A DNA stretch of 64,000 bases from Olsenella massiliensis (GTDB lineage Bacteria > Actinomycetota > Coriobacteriia > Coriobacteriales > Atopobiaceae): the NCBI RefSeq assembly GCF_001457795.1, contig NZ_LN898211.1:186001-250000 (forward strand). The letters are read 5' to 3'. This document shows, in pieces, positions 17,691 to 26,622 of this stretch. Within the stretch, counting starts at the first letter, position 1; the number at the start of each line of letters is the position of its first letter. Under the pieces are notes generated by a model. The model had not been told where the DNA came from. It did no database searches and worked only from the letters and a program-made list of their open reading frames with translations. Both the position numbers and the translations under genes were made by a program.

Positions 17691-18095
17691 ATGAGCAAGG
17701 TGGCAATCGTGTACTGGAGTCAGACGGGCAACACGCAGGCCATGGCCAAGGCCCTCGCCGAGGCCGCGTCCGCCGACGTCTTTGACGTGGCGGATTTTTC
17801 GGCCGACATGGTGGGAGCCTACGACGCCCTGGCGTTCGGCTGCCCTGCCATGGGCAGCGAGGAGCTTGACCCCGACTTCGAGGAGGTCTGGGACGCCTGC
17901 GTCCCCCGCCTGGGGCAGCGGCCCGTCGCGCTGTTCGGCAGCTATGACTGGGGGTGCGGCGAATGGATGGAAAGCTGGGTCTCGAGCGCGGAGGACGCCG
18001 GGGTCAACGTGGTGGGAAGCTGCATCGTGCACCTTGAGCCCGAGGCAGACGACCTGGAGGAGCTTACCGAGCTGGCCGGGCGCCTCGCGGGGTAG
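17691..18095 (+). CDS. Flavodoxin (short-chain)
   Basis: This 134-residue FMN-binding electron carrier has the phosphate-binding loop SQTGNTQAMA at residues 9-18, right after the first beta strand (KVAIVYW). The FMN-ring loops are FGCPAMGSEELD (about 50-61) and FGSYDWGCGEWM (about 82-93). All are typical of short-chain flavodoxins. AGGAGGAAGC precedes ATG 17691. It is co-transcribed with the DUF3793 gene and followed by a strong terminator. Flavodoxins of this size usually replace ferredoxin under iron limitation; whether that is so here is not shown, as no iron-box is recognised. Confidence 0.95.
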   Translation: MSKVAIVYWSQTGNTQAMAKALAEAASADVFDVADFSADMVGAYDALAFGCPAMGSEELDPDFEEVWDACVPRLGQRPVALFGSYDWGCGEWMESWVSSAEDAGVNVVGSCIVHLEPEADDLEELTELAGRLAG

Positions 18096-18134
18096 GGGCG
18101 TGAGCGGCACGCCGCGTGCCGTCAGATGACGCGA

Positions 18135-18163
18135 GAGGCCTCCGCCCGATGGGCGGGGGCCTC
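18135..18163. terminator. Bidirectional terminator between flavodoxin and gpmA
   Basis: GAGGCCTCCGCCC (18135-18147) pairs with GGGCGGGGGCCTC (18151-18163) with one G-T wobble and a 3-nt loop. It lies between the convergent flavodoxin and phosphoglycerate mutase genes, with CCTTGTCGCTTT downstream on the + strand. Confidence 0.85.
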
Positions 18164-18196
18164 CTTGTCGCTTTGGCCTACGTGCGCTCGGCGAGG

Positions 18197-18964
18197 TTAC
18201 TTCTTGGCCTTGCCCTGGTTGGCCACGGCCTCGATCTTCTTGGCGATGGTCTCGGGGTCGCCGATGTAGTGCTTGTCGATGACGTTCCAGTCCTTGTCGA
18301 AGGTGTAGGAGCAGGGGACGCCGGTGGGAATGTTGACCTCAAGGATCTGCTCGGGCGTGAGGTGCTCAAACTGCATCACCAGCGCGCGCAGGCTGTTGCC
18401 GTGGGCGGCTATGAGGACGCGCTTGCCGGCCTCGAGCTGAGGCTTGATCTCCTGCTCAAAGTACGGCCAGGCGCGCGCGATCGTGTCCTTGAGGCACTCG
18501 GTGTAGGGAAGGTCCTCCCGCGGGACGTCGCGGAACATCGCCTGGGTGTGGGGATCGCGCTCGTCGCCGGCGCTAAGCGCGGGCGGCTGGATGTCAAAGG
18601 AGCGGCGCCAGATCTTGACCTGCGCGTCGCCGTGCTCGGCGGCGGCGTCGGCCTTGTTGAGGCCCTGGAGGGCGCCGTAGTGGCGCTCGTTCAGACGCCA
18701 GGTCTTGTACACGGGCAGCCAGGCGCGGTCCATCTCGTCGAGGACGATGTTGAGGGTGTGGATGGCGCGCTTGAGCAGCGACGTGTAGCACACGTCAAAG
18801 TCAAAGCCGCCCTCGCGCAGGGCCTTGCCGCCGGCCGCCGCCTCGGTGCGACCGGTGTCGGTGAGGTCCACGTCCGTCCAGCCGGTGAAGAGGTTCTTGA
18901 GGTTCCACTCGCTCTCGCCGTGGCGCACGATCACCAGATGCATACGTCCATCGTTCTCGGCCAT
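18197..18964 (-). CDS. gpmA: 2,3-bisphosphoglycerate-dependent phosphoglycerate mutase
   Basis: This 255-residue cytosolic glycolytic enzyme interconverts 3- and 2-phosphoglycerate. The catalytic RHGESEWN motif is at residues 14-21 with the phosphohistidine at 15. LFTGWTDVDLTDTG, the substrate loop LNERHYGALQGLNK at about 91-104 and the second histidine in AAHGNSLRA at about 190 are all present. The C-terminal KHYIGDPETI tail, needed for mutase activity, is intact. The start ATG is preceded by AAAGGAG. The gene stands alone, with a terminator beyond its stop and a 16-bp inverted repeat in its upstream region. Nothing unusual is seen. Confidence 0.98.
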   Translation of the reverse strand: MAENDGRMHLVIVRHGESEWNLKNLFTGWTDVDLTDTGRTEAAAGGKALREGGFDFDVCYTSLLKRAIHTLNIVLDEMDRAWLPVYKTWRLNERHYGALQGLNKADAAAEHGDAQVKIWRRSFDIQPPALSAGDERDPHTQAMFRDVPREDLPYTECLKDTIARAWPYFEQEIKPQLEAGKRVLIAAHGNSLRALVMQFEHLTPEQILEVNIPTGVPCSYTFDKDWNVIDKHYIGDPETIAKKIEAVANQGKAKK

Positions 18965-19069
18965 GGTGGCTCCTTTCGTCTTGGAACTCGCGTCTTGAGT
19001 CCGTCGAGTCTGAGGCTTTCGCCCGGCGGGCGGGCAAGAGCCGCATGCTGCCTCTATTACAACACCTTT

Positions 19070-19085
19070 TGGCCCACATGGGCCA
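19070..19085. promoter_or_regulatory. Inverted repeat TGGCCCA-CA-TGGGCCA upstream of gpmA
   Basis: A 7-2-7 inverted repeat lies between the end of the GH30 gene and the gpmA start, next to TTGTAATAG, which could be part of the gpmA promoter on the minus strand. The 2-bp centre suits a protein-binding operator better than a hairpin. The binding protein is unknown. Confidence 0.4.
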
Positions 19086-19090
19086 GAGAA

Positions 19091-20557
19091 TCAGCGCGTT
19101 CCCGGGGGCGGTCCTGACGCGGCGCGGGTCGCGGGGCCGTAGACCCCCTCGAGCACCAGCGTGGTGATCGAGCGAGCGGGCAGGCTCAGCGGCGCGCAGC
19201 GCGAGGGGAGGTCGCGCGTTCCGGCGATGCAGAGCTTGTGGAAGGCGTCCTGCCCCCTGCGGTTGAGAAGCACCACCACGAGGCTGCCGTCCTCGTTGAC
19301 CGCCGCCGTCGCCTCCACGTCGTCCGCGCAGCGCGAGACGAGCGCCACGCGTGCGCCCGGCCTCACGAAGCGCGTCACGTGGCTGACCCAGGCGAGCGTG
19401 TCCGTCAGCTGCAGCCCGTCCGCGCACGTTCCCCCGAAGCCCCCGCCCGTCGTGTCGAAGAACGCCGCCGCCGCGCAGTAGTTGCCCACGTGATTGGGGC
19501 CGCCCCTCTCGTCAAGGAGCATGTTCCAGTCCAGCCAGGCGCCCACGCCCGCGTTGAGGTCTCCCAGCAGGTCATGGGCATAGTGCTCGGCTGCGGACAG
19601 CTCGTCGTCCGCCGAGAGCCCGCGTCCGGAGCCGCAGAAGGCCTCGCAGGCCTCGGTGGCGAGGAGCTCCTTGTGCGGCCAGGTGTCGCGTACGTGACGG
19701 ACGGCCTCAAAATGGTCGCCGGCGTACCAGTGCAGGGCGAGCCCGTCAAGGGCGTCGGGGTTGTCGGCGTCCTCAAAGGCCGTGCGCGCCCGCTCGACGG
19801 CCCGCTGCTTGTTGTGGTCCCAGCCCAGGATGCGAACGCGGCCCAGGCCCCGGCGCTCCAGCGCGGGTCGGAGCGCCTCCGCCGCAAAGCGAGCCTCCTG
19901 GCGGCCGTCCATGAGGCACGACTCCCAGGTTTGCACGGCCTCGGGCTCGTTCTGCACCGTCAGGCGTGTCACGGGGAGGCCCCGCTCGCCCATATGCTCC
20001 ACGTAGCGGGCCATCAGGCCTGCCCAGCGCTGATGGAAGGCAGGCCTCAGGCGACCGCCGAACGTTCGCCTGAGCGTGGTCTTCATGTACGCGGGTGGGC
20101 TCCAGGGCGTGGCGACGAGCTCAAGCTCGGGCCGTCTGTCCCTGATGCGTCTGAGCACAGGGACGATGCCGGCGTCATCTGCGGAAAAGTCCAGACGCCT
20201 GTTGCCCGCGTCCAGCAGGCCGCTGTGATAGTCATAGGGCGCCGTCGAGAAGTCACAGCTCATGATAGGTGTGCGGCAGAGCGTGTAGCCTGCGCCGTCA
20301 GGGCCGAAGCAGGCGTCGAGCAGCCGCTCCTGGGCGTCTTCGGGCATGCCGGCAAAGACGTGCGCGCTCGCCTGGGTGACGGCGACGCCAAAGCCCAGGA
20401 CCTCCTGGTGCAGGACGTCGGGATACACCTTGATGAGGTTGGTCTCGGCGCCGTCGTCGGGGGCGAGGGCGAGGACGGACGGGCGCAGGTGGTCGGCATG
20501 TTGCGACTGATAGCGGCGCATCGTCGGTGCCGCAGGCGGCTGAGGAAAGAGGCGCAT
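19091..20557 (-). CDS. Glycoside hydrolase family 30 protein (glucosylceramidase-like)
   Basis: This 488-residue retaining beta-glycosidase has the GH30 (beta/alpha)8 barrel plus the C-terminal beta-sandwich. The acid/base glutamate sits in LTVQNEPEAVQTWESC and the presumed nucleophile in ELLATEACEAF. Other family marks are GFGVAVTQASAHVFAGM near the N-terminus, VATPWSPPAYMKTT, and WMDWN-like AWLDWNMLLDERGGPNHVGN. No signal peptide is seen, so it probably acts inside the cell on imported glycosides. ATG 20557 was chosen over longer upstream extensions, which are Arg-rich and unlike the family; GGGAG precedes it. Known GH30 substrates include glucosyl, xylosyl and fucosyl glycosides; the actual substrate is undetermined. 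Confidence 0.93.
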   Translation of the reverse strand: MRLFPQPPAAPTMRRYQSQHADHLRPSVLALAPDDGAETNLIKVYPDVLHQEVLGFGVAVTQASAHVFAGMPEDAQERLLDACFGPDGAGYTLCRTPIMSCDFSTAPYDYHSGLLDAGNRRLDFSADDAGIVPVLRRIRDRRPELELVATPWSPPAYMKTTLRRTFGGRLRPAFHQRWAGLMARYVEHMGERGLPVTRLTVQNEPEAVQTWESCLMDGRQEARFAAEALRPALERRGLGRVRILGWDHNKQRAVERARTAFEDADNPDALDGLALHWYAGDHFEAVRHVRDTWPHKELLATEACEAFCGSGRGLSADDELSAAEHYAHDLLGDLNAGVGAWLDWNMLLDERGGPNHVGNYCAAAAFFDTTGGGFGGTCADGLQLTDTLAWVSHVTRFVRPGARVALVSRCADDVEATAAVNEDGSLVVVLLNRRGQDAFHKLCIAGTRDLPSRCAPLSLPARSITTLVLEGVYGPATRAASGPPPGTR

Positions 20558-20727
20558 GTGACTCCCAAGGGGCGAGCGTGGGCAGGGGGCACGGGGCGTT
20601 GGCCTGAGGCTCATGGTAGCAGCCCCGCCGGCCGACGACGCGCCGAGCGGGCGAGAGGCTCGCGCTACACTGCCACGAGAGGGGCCGCCGCGCCGTGACC
20701 CCATCGTCCAGCCTCGGGGGAGCAGCC

Positions 20728-21558
20728 ATGAGCCTTGCACAGCCGCAGCGTCTGACCTGCCTGTTCTTTAGCCCCACGGGCGGCACCAGGGAGCTTGCGC
20801 TCTCCGTTGGCAGGGCGCTCGCCGGCAAGCTTGGCCTGGGAACGCCAATCTCGGACTCGTTCACCACGTCCCGCCAGCGTGAGAGGGACCGTCACTTCTC
20901 GGCAGACGACCTGGTGGTGGTCGCGAGCCCCACCTACGCGGGCCGCGTGCCCAACAAGATCCTTCCGGACTGGCGCCGCGCGCTCGACGGGGGCGGGGCA
21001 CGCGCGCTCGCCCTCGTGACCTTTGGCAATCGCAGCTTTGACAGCTCGCTGGCAGAGCTCGTGAGCGTGCTTGAGGAGGCGGGCTTCTGCGTGGCGGGGG
21101 CGGCCGCCATCCCCACGCGCCATGCCTTTGCGGACATCGGCCTTGAGCATCCCACCCAGGCGGACGACGATGCGATCAAGAAGCTCGTGCGGGGGGCCGC
21201 CGCCGCCGTGAGGGGTCTGCGGACGCTCGATGCGTCCGCCGTCGGGCTTGGCGCGGTGGGACCCTACTATGTGCCGCTCGGCCTGGACGGTGCGCCGGCA
21301 AAGTTCCTCAGGGCCCTGCCCGTCACCGACCTGGGGCGCTGCGACCGCTGCGGCATCTGCGCCGCCGCCTGCCCCATGGGCACGATCCCGGCGCAGGACC
21401 CCACCGCGGCGGCGGGCGTCTGCATCAAGTGCCAGGCCTGCGTGCGCCTGTGCCCCCAGAGGGCAAAGTCGTTCACGGACGCGGCGTTCCTCTCGCACAG
21501 GGCGTACCTGGAGCGGAACTACCGGCGAACCGCCGAGCCGTTCGTCGTCACGGGATAG
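20728..21558 (+). CDS. EFR1-type flavodoxin/ferredoxin fusion protein
   Basis: This 276-residue redox protein combines an N-terminal flavodoxin-like domain (FSPTGGTRELA loop at about residues 13-23, ASPTYAGRVPNK at about 66) with a C-terminal dicluster ferredoxin. The two 4Fe-4S motifs are CDRCGICAAACPMG (about residues 204-217) and CIKCQACVRLCPQ (about 232-244). The family is called EFR1 ferrodoxin in anaerobes and is thought to shuttle electrons; its partner is unknown. ATG 20728 follows GGGGGAG; the upstream in-frame GTG at 20695 has no site. It is divergent from the GH30 gene and convergent with the M16 peptidase. Confidence 0.93.
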   Translation: MSLAQPQRLTCLFFSPTGGTRELALSVGRALAGKLGLGTPISDSFTTSRQRERDRHFSADDLVVVASPTYAGRVPNKILPDWRRALDGGGARALALVTFGNRSFDSSLAELVSVLEEAGFCVAGAAAIPTRHAFADIGLEHPTQADDDAIKKLVRGAAAAVRGLRTLDASAVGLGAVGPYYVPLGLDGAPAKFLRALPVTDLGRCDRCGICAAACPMGTIPAQDPTAAAGVCIKCQACVRLCPQRAKSFTDAAFLSHRAYLERNYRRTAEPFVVTG

Positions 21559-21624
21559 CGGCAGGGCGCGAAACGAGGAGGCGCCCCGCCGCGGCCGACG
21601 AGGCCAGAAGGGATGCGATGCCCG

Positions 21625-24621
21625 CTAGATGACGGTCTTGCGCGCAAACGTCCCGACGGCCTCCTGAGGGCCAAACACGCACACGCTGCGACTGTCCTTG
21701 AGGTCGCTCAGCGCCCTTCCCGCGTCGCGCAGGTCGGCAGCGCGCGTCGCCAGGATCTCCGCGCGAATCCGGTCGCGCCAGCCTGCGGGGCGTCCCATGA
21801 GGTGCTCGCCGTCCTGTCGGCGTGCCAGGCGGCGCGGCTTCAGGGGCCCGTCGTGGCCGGCCACGCAAGAGACCACATAGCCCTCGAGCTCCTCGGCCGA
21901 GCCGTCCCACGATGCCAGCCAGTCCCCGGCCGCGTCGTAGCGCGCGAGCGTGTCCGTCACGCCGGGGTCGCGGAACGACCAGAACTGCCTAAGCCCCGAC
22001 GTCGTCCGTCTGAAGCCCACCCCGTAGGCCCCGCCCTTCACGCGAACCTCGTTCCAGAGGTAGTCAAACGAGAGGGCCCTGTCCGCGACCTGCCAGGCGC
22101 CCAGGCTCACGGCGTCATGGCTGGAGCGGGGGGCGCCGGCGGCCACGAAGCAGACGTTGGCGGGAATGACCACGGCCTCGTCTTCCTGTCGCGGCTCTCC
22201 CAGGTCAAGACGGTGGCACGCTGCGCTCTTGCCGGCGGGGGCCAACCCCAGGGCACCCCCTGCCGCCCAGAAGGCCTCGAGGTCCTCACGCGGGCCCGTG
22301 AAGCTCACGACCACCTCGTCGGAGGTGAAGACGCGTCGGCTCAGCCCCTCAAGTCGCTCCCTTAGCGCGTCCTTGCGCTCGTCCCACGCCTCCAGCAGGT
22401 CCTTGAGGAAGAGGTAGTAGCTCACGCCCCCCATGAGGTCCGTCGCCTTGGCGGCGTTGGAGAAGTGCGTGGAGAGCCGTGCCAGGGCCGCGCTGTGACC
22501 TGAGGAGGCAAAGTACTGCCCCAGGGCCACACGGCGCTGCTGCAGCTGCTCAAAGATGCGGCCGGTGTCGGCAAACGAGGTGGTGCCCCAGATCTCCGCG
22601 GGCAGGGAGGCGAGCGAGTCGACGTTCTCGGACAGCGCGCTTGCGGCGACGGTCAGGACCGGACGGGCGCAGAGCGGGTCGTCATCCCTGCCGTAGCTGT
22701 CCGTGAACACCGAGAAGCTGCCCAGCTTCTCCTCGACCAGGGTGTCAAGCTCGGATGCCGTGTGCGAGGCGGTGTCCAGGTTTCCCAGCAGCTCCGTGAG
22801 GAGGCCCACGTAGGGGAGGTCCGCCGCTTCAAGGCGACGCAGGTCAAAGTAGTGGTAGACGTAATCGATGCGGTGCGTGGCCAGGTCGTGGTACAGGCAG
22901 GGGAGAGGGGCGTCCGCCTGCTCGGGGGGCGTCTCGCGCGGGGCGTCGGCGACGTCCTCGATGCCCAGACGCGGCAGCTTTGCAAGGTCCTCCGGCCTGT
23001 CCGGCGCCTCCTGCTCCGCGCGCAGCGCGGCGACCTCGTCATGTATCGCCCGGCGCTCGTCGGCGCCCAGACGCGCGGCACGCTCTGCCAGCCGTGCCTC
23101 GCGGCGTCGGGCGTCGTCCCCTGCGGGCTCATCGTCCACGGGCACCAGCTCGACTTGGGCGTAATGGCGGCTCTCGAGCACGAGGTCTCGGAGCACGCCC
23201 TCAAAGTAGCCCTCGTCAAGGCGGGCGCGCATGGCATCGATGGCGTCCTGGTAGCGCAGGTAGTCCACCGGGCGCTCGTCGTCGTAGAGCCAGCTCGCCA
23301 TCGCGAGGATGGAGCGGGCGACGCCGTCGGGATAGCCCCAGTCGCCCTCGCGCAGCTCAAACTCGGTCTGGGCGAGCGAGGCCACAAGGCGCCCGCGCTC
23401 GATGCCGCCCTCTGCGAGCTCGCGGCAGACCTTCTCGAGCAGCGGCCGGAACGCCGTCGCCGCGGCCTCCCTCGCCCCCTTGAGCTCAAAGACCACGAGG
23501 GGCTGGAGCAGGGAGTCCATGAGGATGGCCCTGAAGTCGTCCGCAAGCCCCGCGTCAAGGACCGCGCGCTTGAGGGGCGCCTCGTTGGAGCCGCACAGGG
23601 CGTCAATCAGCACGCTCGTCGCCAGCACGAGCTCGCGGTCAGCCGCCGTGCCCAGCACGTAGGCCACGCCCACCGAGGCGTTGTCGGGCGTCGTCGCCAT
23701 GGTGATCGTCAGGGACGCCGGGGCCACGGGCTCCTGCATGCGCAGGGGGTTGGGAGCGCCCGCCGCCCGCGGCGTCACCGCGTCAAAGCGCGCGCCCACG
23801 AAGGCGAGCTCGCGCTCGATGTCAAGGTCGCCGTAGAGGATGGTGTAGCTGTTGGCGAGGTCGTAGTGACGGGCATGGGTGTCCAGGAAGTCCTCGTAGC
23901 TGAGGTCGGGTATGCTCCTTGGGTCACCGCCCGACTCAAAGCCGTAGGCGCTCCGGGGAAAGAGCTGGCGCATGAGCGCCTCCATGAGGACCTCGTCGGG
24001 GTCGGAGAGGGCGCCCTTCATCTCGTTATAGACGACGCCGTTGTACACGAGACGCTCGCGTCCGACCGCGCCTCCTTGTTCGCCCCCGGCCGCGGCATCG
24101 CCCTGACCCCCCTCTGCGCCCCCGGTCAGCTCCAGGTGCCAGCCCTCCTGCTCAAAGATGCGGGGACGCCGGTAGATGGCGGGGTGCAGCACGGCGTCCA
24201 GGTACACGTCCATGAGGTTCTCAAGGTCCTGGACGTTGGTGGATGCCACGGGATACATGGTCTTGTCCGGGAAGGTGAGGGCGTTGAGGAACGTCTGCAT
24301 GGAGGTCTTGATGAGGTTGACGAAGGGCTCCTTCACGGGAAAGCGGTCGCTCCCGCAGAGCACCGAGTGCTCCAGGATGTGAAAGACGCCCGTGTCATCG
24401 GCAGGAGGCGTCTTGAACGCGATGGAGAAGGAGCGGTTGGTGTCGGCCGTCGCGATCCACATGAGACGCGCGCCTGTGCCGTCGTGGCGCAGCACGTAGG
24501 CCGCGCCCTCGAGCTCGGCGAGAGGCTCGACGCCGGTGACGGTGAATCCCGCGTGACGGGTTCCCACCGCGAGGTCGGGCAGGGCGTGCAGAACGTCCAG
24601 GGGTTGCTGGTGCTGGGGCAT
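21625..24621 (-). CDS. M16C insulinase-family zinc peptidase (presequence-protease type)
   Basis: This 998-residue metallopeptidase is of the clamshell M16C subfamily, normal in length. The inverted zinc motif HILEH is at residues 81-85 after a strand TNRSFSIAFKTPPADDTGVF, and the distal glutamate is expected in VVYNEMKGALSDPDE. The second, catalytically inert half keeps its conserved YVYHYFDLRRLEAADLPYVG. Such enzymes degrade short peptides, in bacteria usually inside the cell; no signal peptide is seen. A low-complexity acidic insert lies at about residues 155-175. ATG 24621 is preceded by GAGAGGAAG; longer N-terminal extensions are poorly conserved in character. Confidence 0.95.
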   Translation of the reverse strand: MPQHQQPLDVLHALPDLAVGTRHAGFTVTGVEPLAELEGAAYVLRHDGTGARLMWIATADTNRSFSIAFKTPPADDTGVFHILEHSVLCGSDRFPVKEPFVNLIKTSMQTFLNALTFPDKTMYPVASTNVQDLENLMDVYLDAVLHPAIYRRPRIFEQEGWHLELTGGAEGGQGDAAAGGEQGGAVGRERLVYNGVVYNEMKGALSDPDEVLMEALMRQLFPRSAYGFESGGDPRSIPDLSYEDFLDTHARHYDLANSYTILYGDLDIERELAFVGARFDAVTPRAAGAPNPLRMQEPVAPASLTITMATTPDNASVGVAYVLGTAADRELVLATSVLIDALCGSNEAPLKRAVLDAGLADDFRAILMDSLLQPLVVFELKGAREAAATAFRPLLEKVCRELAEGGIERGRLVASLAQTEFELREGDWGYPDGVARSILAMASWLYDDERPVDYLRYQDAIDAMRARLDEGYFEGVLRDLVLESRHYAQVELVPVDDEPAGDDARRREARLAERAARLGADERRAIHDEVAALRAEQEAPDRPEDLAKLPRLGIEDVADAPRETPPEQADAPLPCLYHDLATHRIDYVYHYFDLRRLEAADLPYVGLLTELLGNLDTASHTASELDTLVEEKLGSFSVFTDSYGRDDDPLCARPVLTVAASALSENVDSLASLPAEIWGTTSFADTGRIFEQLQQRRVALGQYFASSGHSAALARLSTHFSNAAKATDLMGGVSYYLFLKDLLEAWDERKDALRERLEGLSRRVFTSDEVVVSFTGPREDLEAFWAAGGALGLAPAGKSAACHRLDLGEPRQEDEAVVIPANVCFVAAGAPRSSHDAVSLGAWQVADRALSFDYLWNEVRVKGGAYGVGFRRTTSGLRQFWSFRDPGVTDTLARYDAAGDWLASWDGSAEELEGYVVSCVAGHDGPLKPRRLARRQDGEHLMGRPAGWRDRIRAEILATRAADLRDAGRALSDLKDSRSVCVFGPQEAVGTFARKTVI

Positions 24622-24766
24622 GAGGCTTCCTCTCGCAAAGTCTGTGACAAGATGGCGCCGTCGCGGGGACGTCCGGGCGCAAGGGCTCGTGAGGTCCGCT
24701 CGCGGGTGCCGCAGGGCCAGGGTGGAGGCAAGAGAGGCGTCGTCGTCCGTATCTCTCGTGCGCTCA

Positions 24767-24795
24767 TTGTAGGATGCCCGTGCGCGACGTAGGAT
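24767..24795 (+). promoter_or_regulatory. Promoter candidate for the EamA transporter gene
   Basis: TTGTAG (24767-24772), a 17-bp spacer and TAGGAT (24790-24795) lie 55 bp upstream of the GTG start at 24850, in the gap between divergent genes. Each hexamer matches the sigma-A consensus only partly. Confidence 0.4.
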
Positions 24796-24849
24796 AATCA
24801 GCGGCTCACGGGCCGGACATGCGTCAGGGGCGAGAGAGGGGGACGGACG

Positions 24850-25743
24850 GTGGCGACGAGGTTCGACGGGCGCCGGATGCTGAGGGGAACGCTGATGGTG
24901 CTGGCGGGAGGCACCTGCTGGGGCCTCAACGGGACCCTCTCGGGCCTCCTCATGAGCCGCTATGGCGTGAGCCCGCTGTGGCTCGTGTGCGTGCGGCAGC
25001 TGACCGCCTGCTGGCTCTTTCTCGCGCTGGCCCACCTGCGCACGCCGGGCAAGGTCGGGGAGGTCCTGCACAGCGGTCGTGAGCTGCTGGCCATCCTCTC
25101 GGTTGCCGTCTGCTCCATCCTCTTCTCACAGGTGGCCTACATGCAGGCGATCAACGCGAGCAACTCGGCCACGGCCACGGTCCTCCAGAACCTGGGCGTC
25201 CTTCTGACCATGTTTTACGTCTGCCTGGTCAATCGGCGTCTGCCGCGCCGACGGGAGGCCCTGGGCGCCGCGCTCGCCTTTGGGGGGACCTTTCTGCTGG
25301 CCACGGGCGGCAACCCCGGCTCCCTGCACCTGCCGTTGGGCGGCCTGCTTTGGGGCCTCGCGTGTGCGCTCGCCGCGACGTTTCTCGCCGTTCAGCCGCT
25401 CAGGCTCATCGGTCGCTGGGGCAACTTCACGGTCAACGGCCTGGCATTTCTCATGAGCGGCATCCTGCTCTGCCCGGTGGTGCGTCCCTGGGAGGGCATG
25501 CCCGACCTCGACCTGGTCGGCTGGGCGATCGTCGCGTTCTCCATGCTCTTCGGCACCTTTGGCGCCTACTCGCTCTACCTGGGAGGCGTCAATCGGGTGG
25601 GGTCCGTCAGGGGCGTGATGCTCGGCACCTCGGAGCCCGTGGTCGCCACGCTCAGCACGGTGCTCATCGTGGGCACGCAGTTTCTGCCCACGGACTTCGT
25701 GGGGTTTGCCATGATCATCCTCATGGTGTTCCTGACCGCCTAG
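24850..25743 (+). CDS. EamA/DMT-family transporter
   Basis: This 297-residue integral membrane protein has ten predicted helices in two five-helix EamA repeats. The first repeat contains LAGGTCWGLNGTLSGLLM and ends near ALAFGGTFLLATG; the second begins at LPLGGLLWGLACALAATF and ends FVGFAMIILMVFLTA. The motif GTSEPVVATLSTVLIVGTQF near the end of repeat two is typical of drug/metabolite exporters of the RhaT/EamA group. The substrate cannot be read from sequence. GTG 24850 has a GAGGGGG site. The gene is divergent from the M16 peptidase and convergent with a UspA gene only 12 bp away. Confidence 0.93.
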   Translation: MATRFDGRRMLRGTLMVLAGGTCWGLNGTLSGLLMSRYGVSPLWLVCVRQLTACWLFLALAHLRTPGKVGEVLHSGRELLAILSVAVCSILFSQVAYMQAINASNSATATVLQNLGVLLTMFYVCLVNRRLPRRREALGAALAFGGTFLLATGGNPGSLHLPLGGLLWGLACALAATFLAVQPLRLIGRWGNFTVNGLAFLMSGILLCPVVRPWEGMPDLDLVGWAIVAFSMLFGTFGAYSLYLGGVNRVGSVRGVMLGTSEPVVATLSTVLIVGTQFLPTDFVGFAMIILMVFLTA

Positions 25744-25755
25744 CGCACGGCATCC

Positions 25756-26205
25756 CTATTTGATGACCAGCGTGTCACATTTTGCGTTACGGGTGAGGAA
25801 GGTCGAGATGGACCCCAGCAGCGCGTACTTGATCGACGAGAGCCCGCGGGCCCCGCAGATGATGAGGTCGGGGTGGATTACGTCGATCATCTCATCCTTG
25901 AGGGTCTCGCGAATGCGTCCGGCCTTGACGATGACCTCTACCTTCTTGATGAGGCCCTCGTCCTCGGCCTGCCGGACGGCGTCGGCGATGGAGTCGCGAA
26001 ATCCCCTCTCAAGGTCCTGGATGAGTTCGGTGGGGTAGGTGCCGGCCGTCTCGAGCGCGGTGGAGTCGATCACGTGGCCGATGTAGAGCTCCGAGTTGTT
26101 GTTTGCCGCCATGATGATGGCGCGCTCGAGGACCTTGTCCTGCGTCTCGGTCCCGTCCAGCGTGACGAAGATCTTGTCGTAGCCCAGTCGCCTGTAGTCA
26201 GTCAT
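25756..26205 (-). CDS. Universal stress protein (UspA family)
   Basis: This 149-residue single-domain Usp protein has the alpha/beta Rossmann-like fold. The N-terminal strand YDKIFVTLDGTETQDKVLERA and the C-terminal block LIICGARGLSSIKYALLGSI are seen. The latter corresponds to the GxxGxxx(S/T) nucleotide loop, here GARGLSSIKYALLGS, a variant of the ATP-binding motif, so ATP binding is likely but not certain. GGAGGC precedes ATG 26205. It stands alone, convergent with the EamA gene. Such proteins are generally induced by growth arrest or stress. Confidence 0.95.
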   Translation of the reverse strand: MTDYRRLGYDKIFVTLDGTETQDKVLERAIIMAANNNSELYIGHVIDSTALETAGTYPTELIQDLERGFRDSIADAVRQAEDEGLIKKVEVIVKAGRIRETLKDEMIDVIHPDLIICGARGLSSIKYALLGSISTFLTRNAKCDTLVIK

Positions 26206-26622
26206 GCGAGCCTCCTGAGGTCGTATCCGTCAGCCGCGTCAAGACCCTCCCAGGGAGCGGCCTTAACGGAGAGTCTACCCATGGGGACGCCTGCCCCGGC
26301 ACATAACGCCCCGGCGCGCCGCCCTCCCTCCGCGAGCGGCGGACGGGTCTTTTTGCGGGCAGGGCTCGGCAGGCGGGGAACGTCCGGGCGGACAGGGCGA
26401 GCGCTCGGCCCTGTCGCATGTCTGTGGCGCTGTCGTGGGCTCCCTCGTTCGATGTGGTGGGGCTGTGAGCGTGTCTGCCATCCCGTGCCTGCACCTGCGG
26501 CGAGCGTCATCATGAGAGGCTGGCAGGCCCCATTCCGCCTGCGAAGACGTGCCTGAGGCGTAAGGGCCGCTCCGGGGCCGTTGCTCGTCCGTCGTCCGCA
26601 TCTTTGCCGCTAGGAGGCATAC
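26206..26622. other. Intergenic region uspA / uppP, no supported gene
   Basis: This 417-bp gap separates the divergent UspA and uppP genes. It must hold promoters for both, but no hexamer pair stands out in the GC-rich sequence. Open frames on the minus strand here are antisense-like and Arg-rich, without ribosome-binding sites. No repeats or strong hairpins were seen. Confidence 0.5.

Noticed and set aside
22762-24792. 676-codon open frame on the + strand opposite the M16 peptidase
   Set aside because: Shadow of the peptidase codons with no ribosome site or recognisable domain.
24622-25071. 150-residue N-terminal extension of the M16C peptidase
   Set aside because: It overlaps the divergent EamA gene start and promoter and lacks family character; ATG 24621 has a ribosome site.
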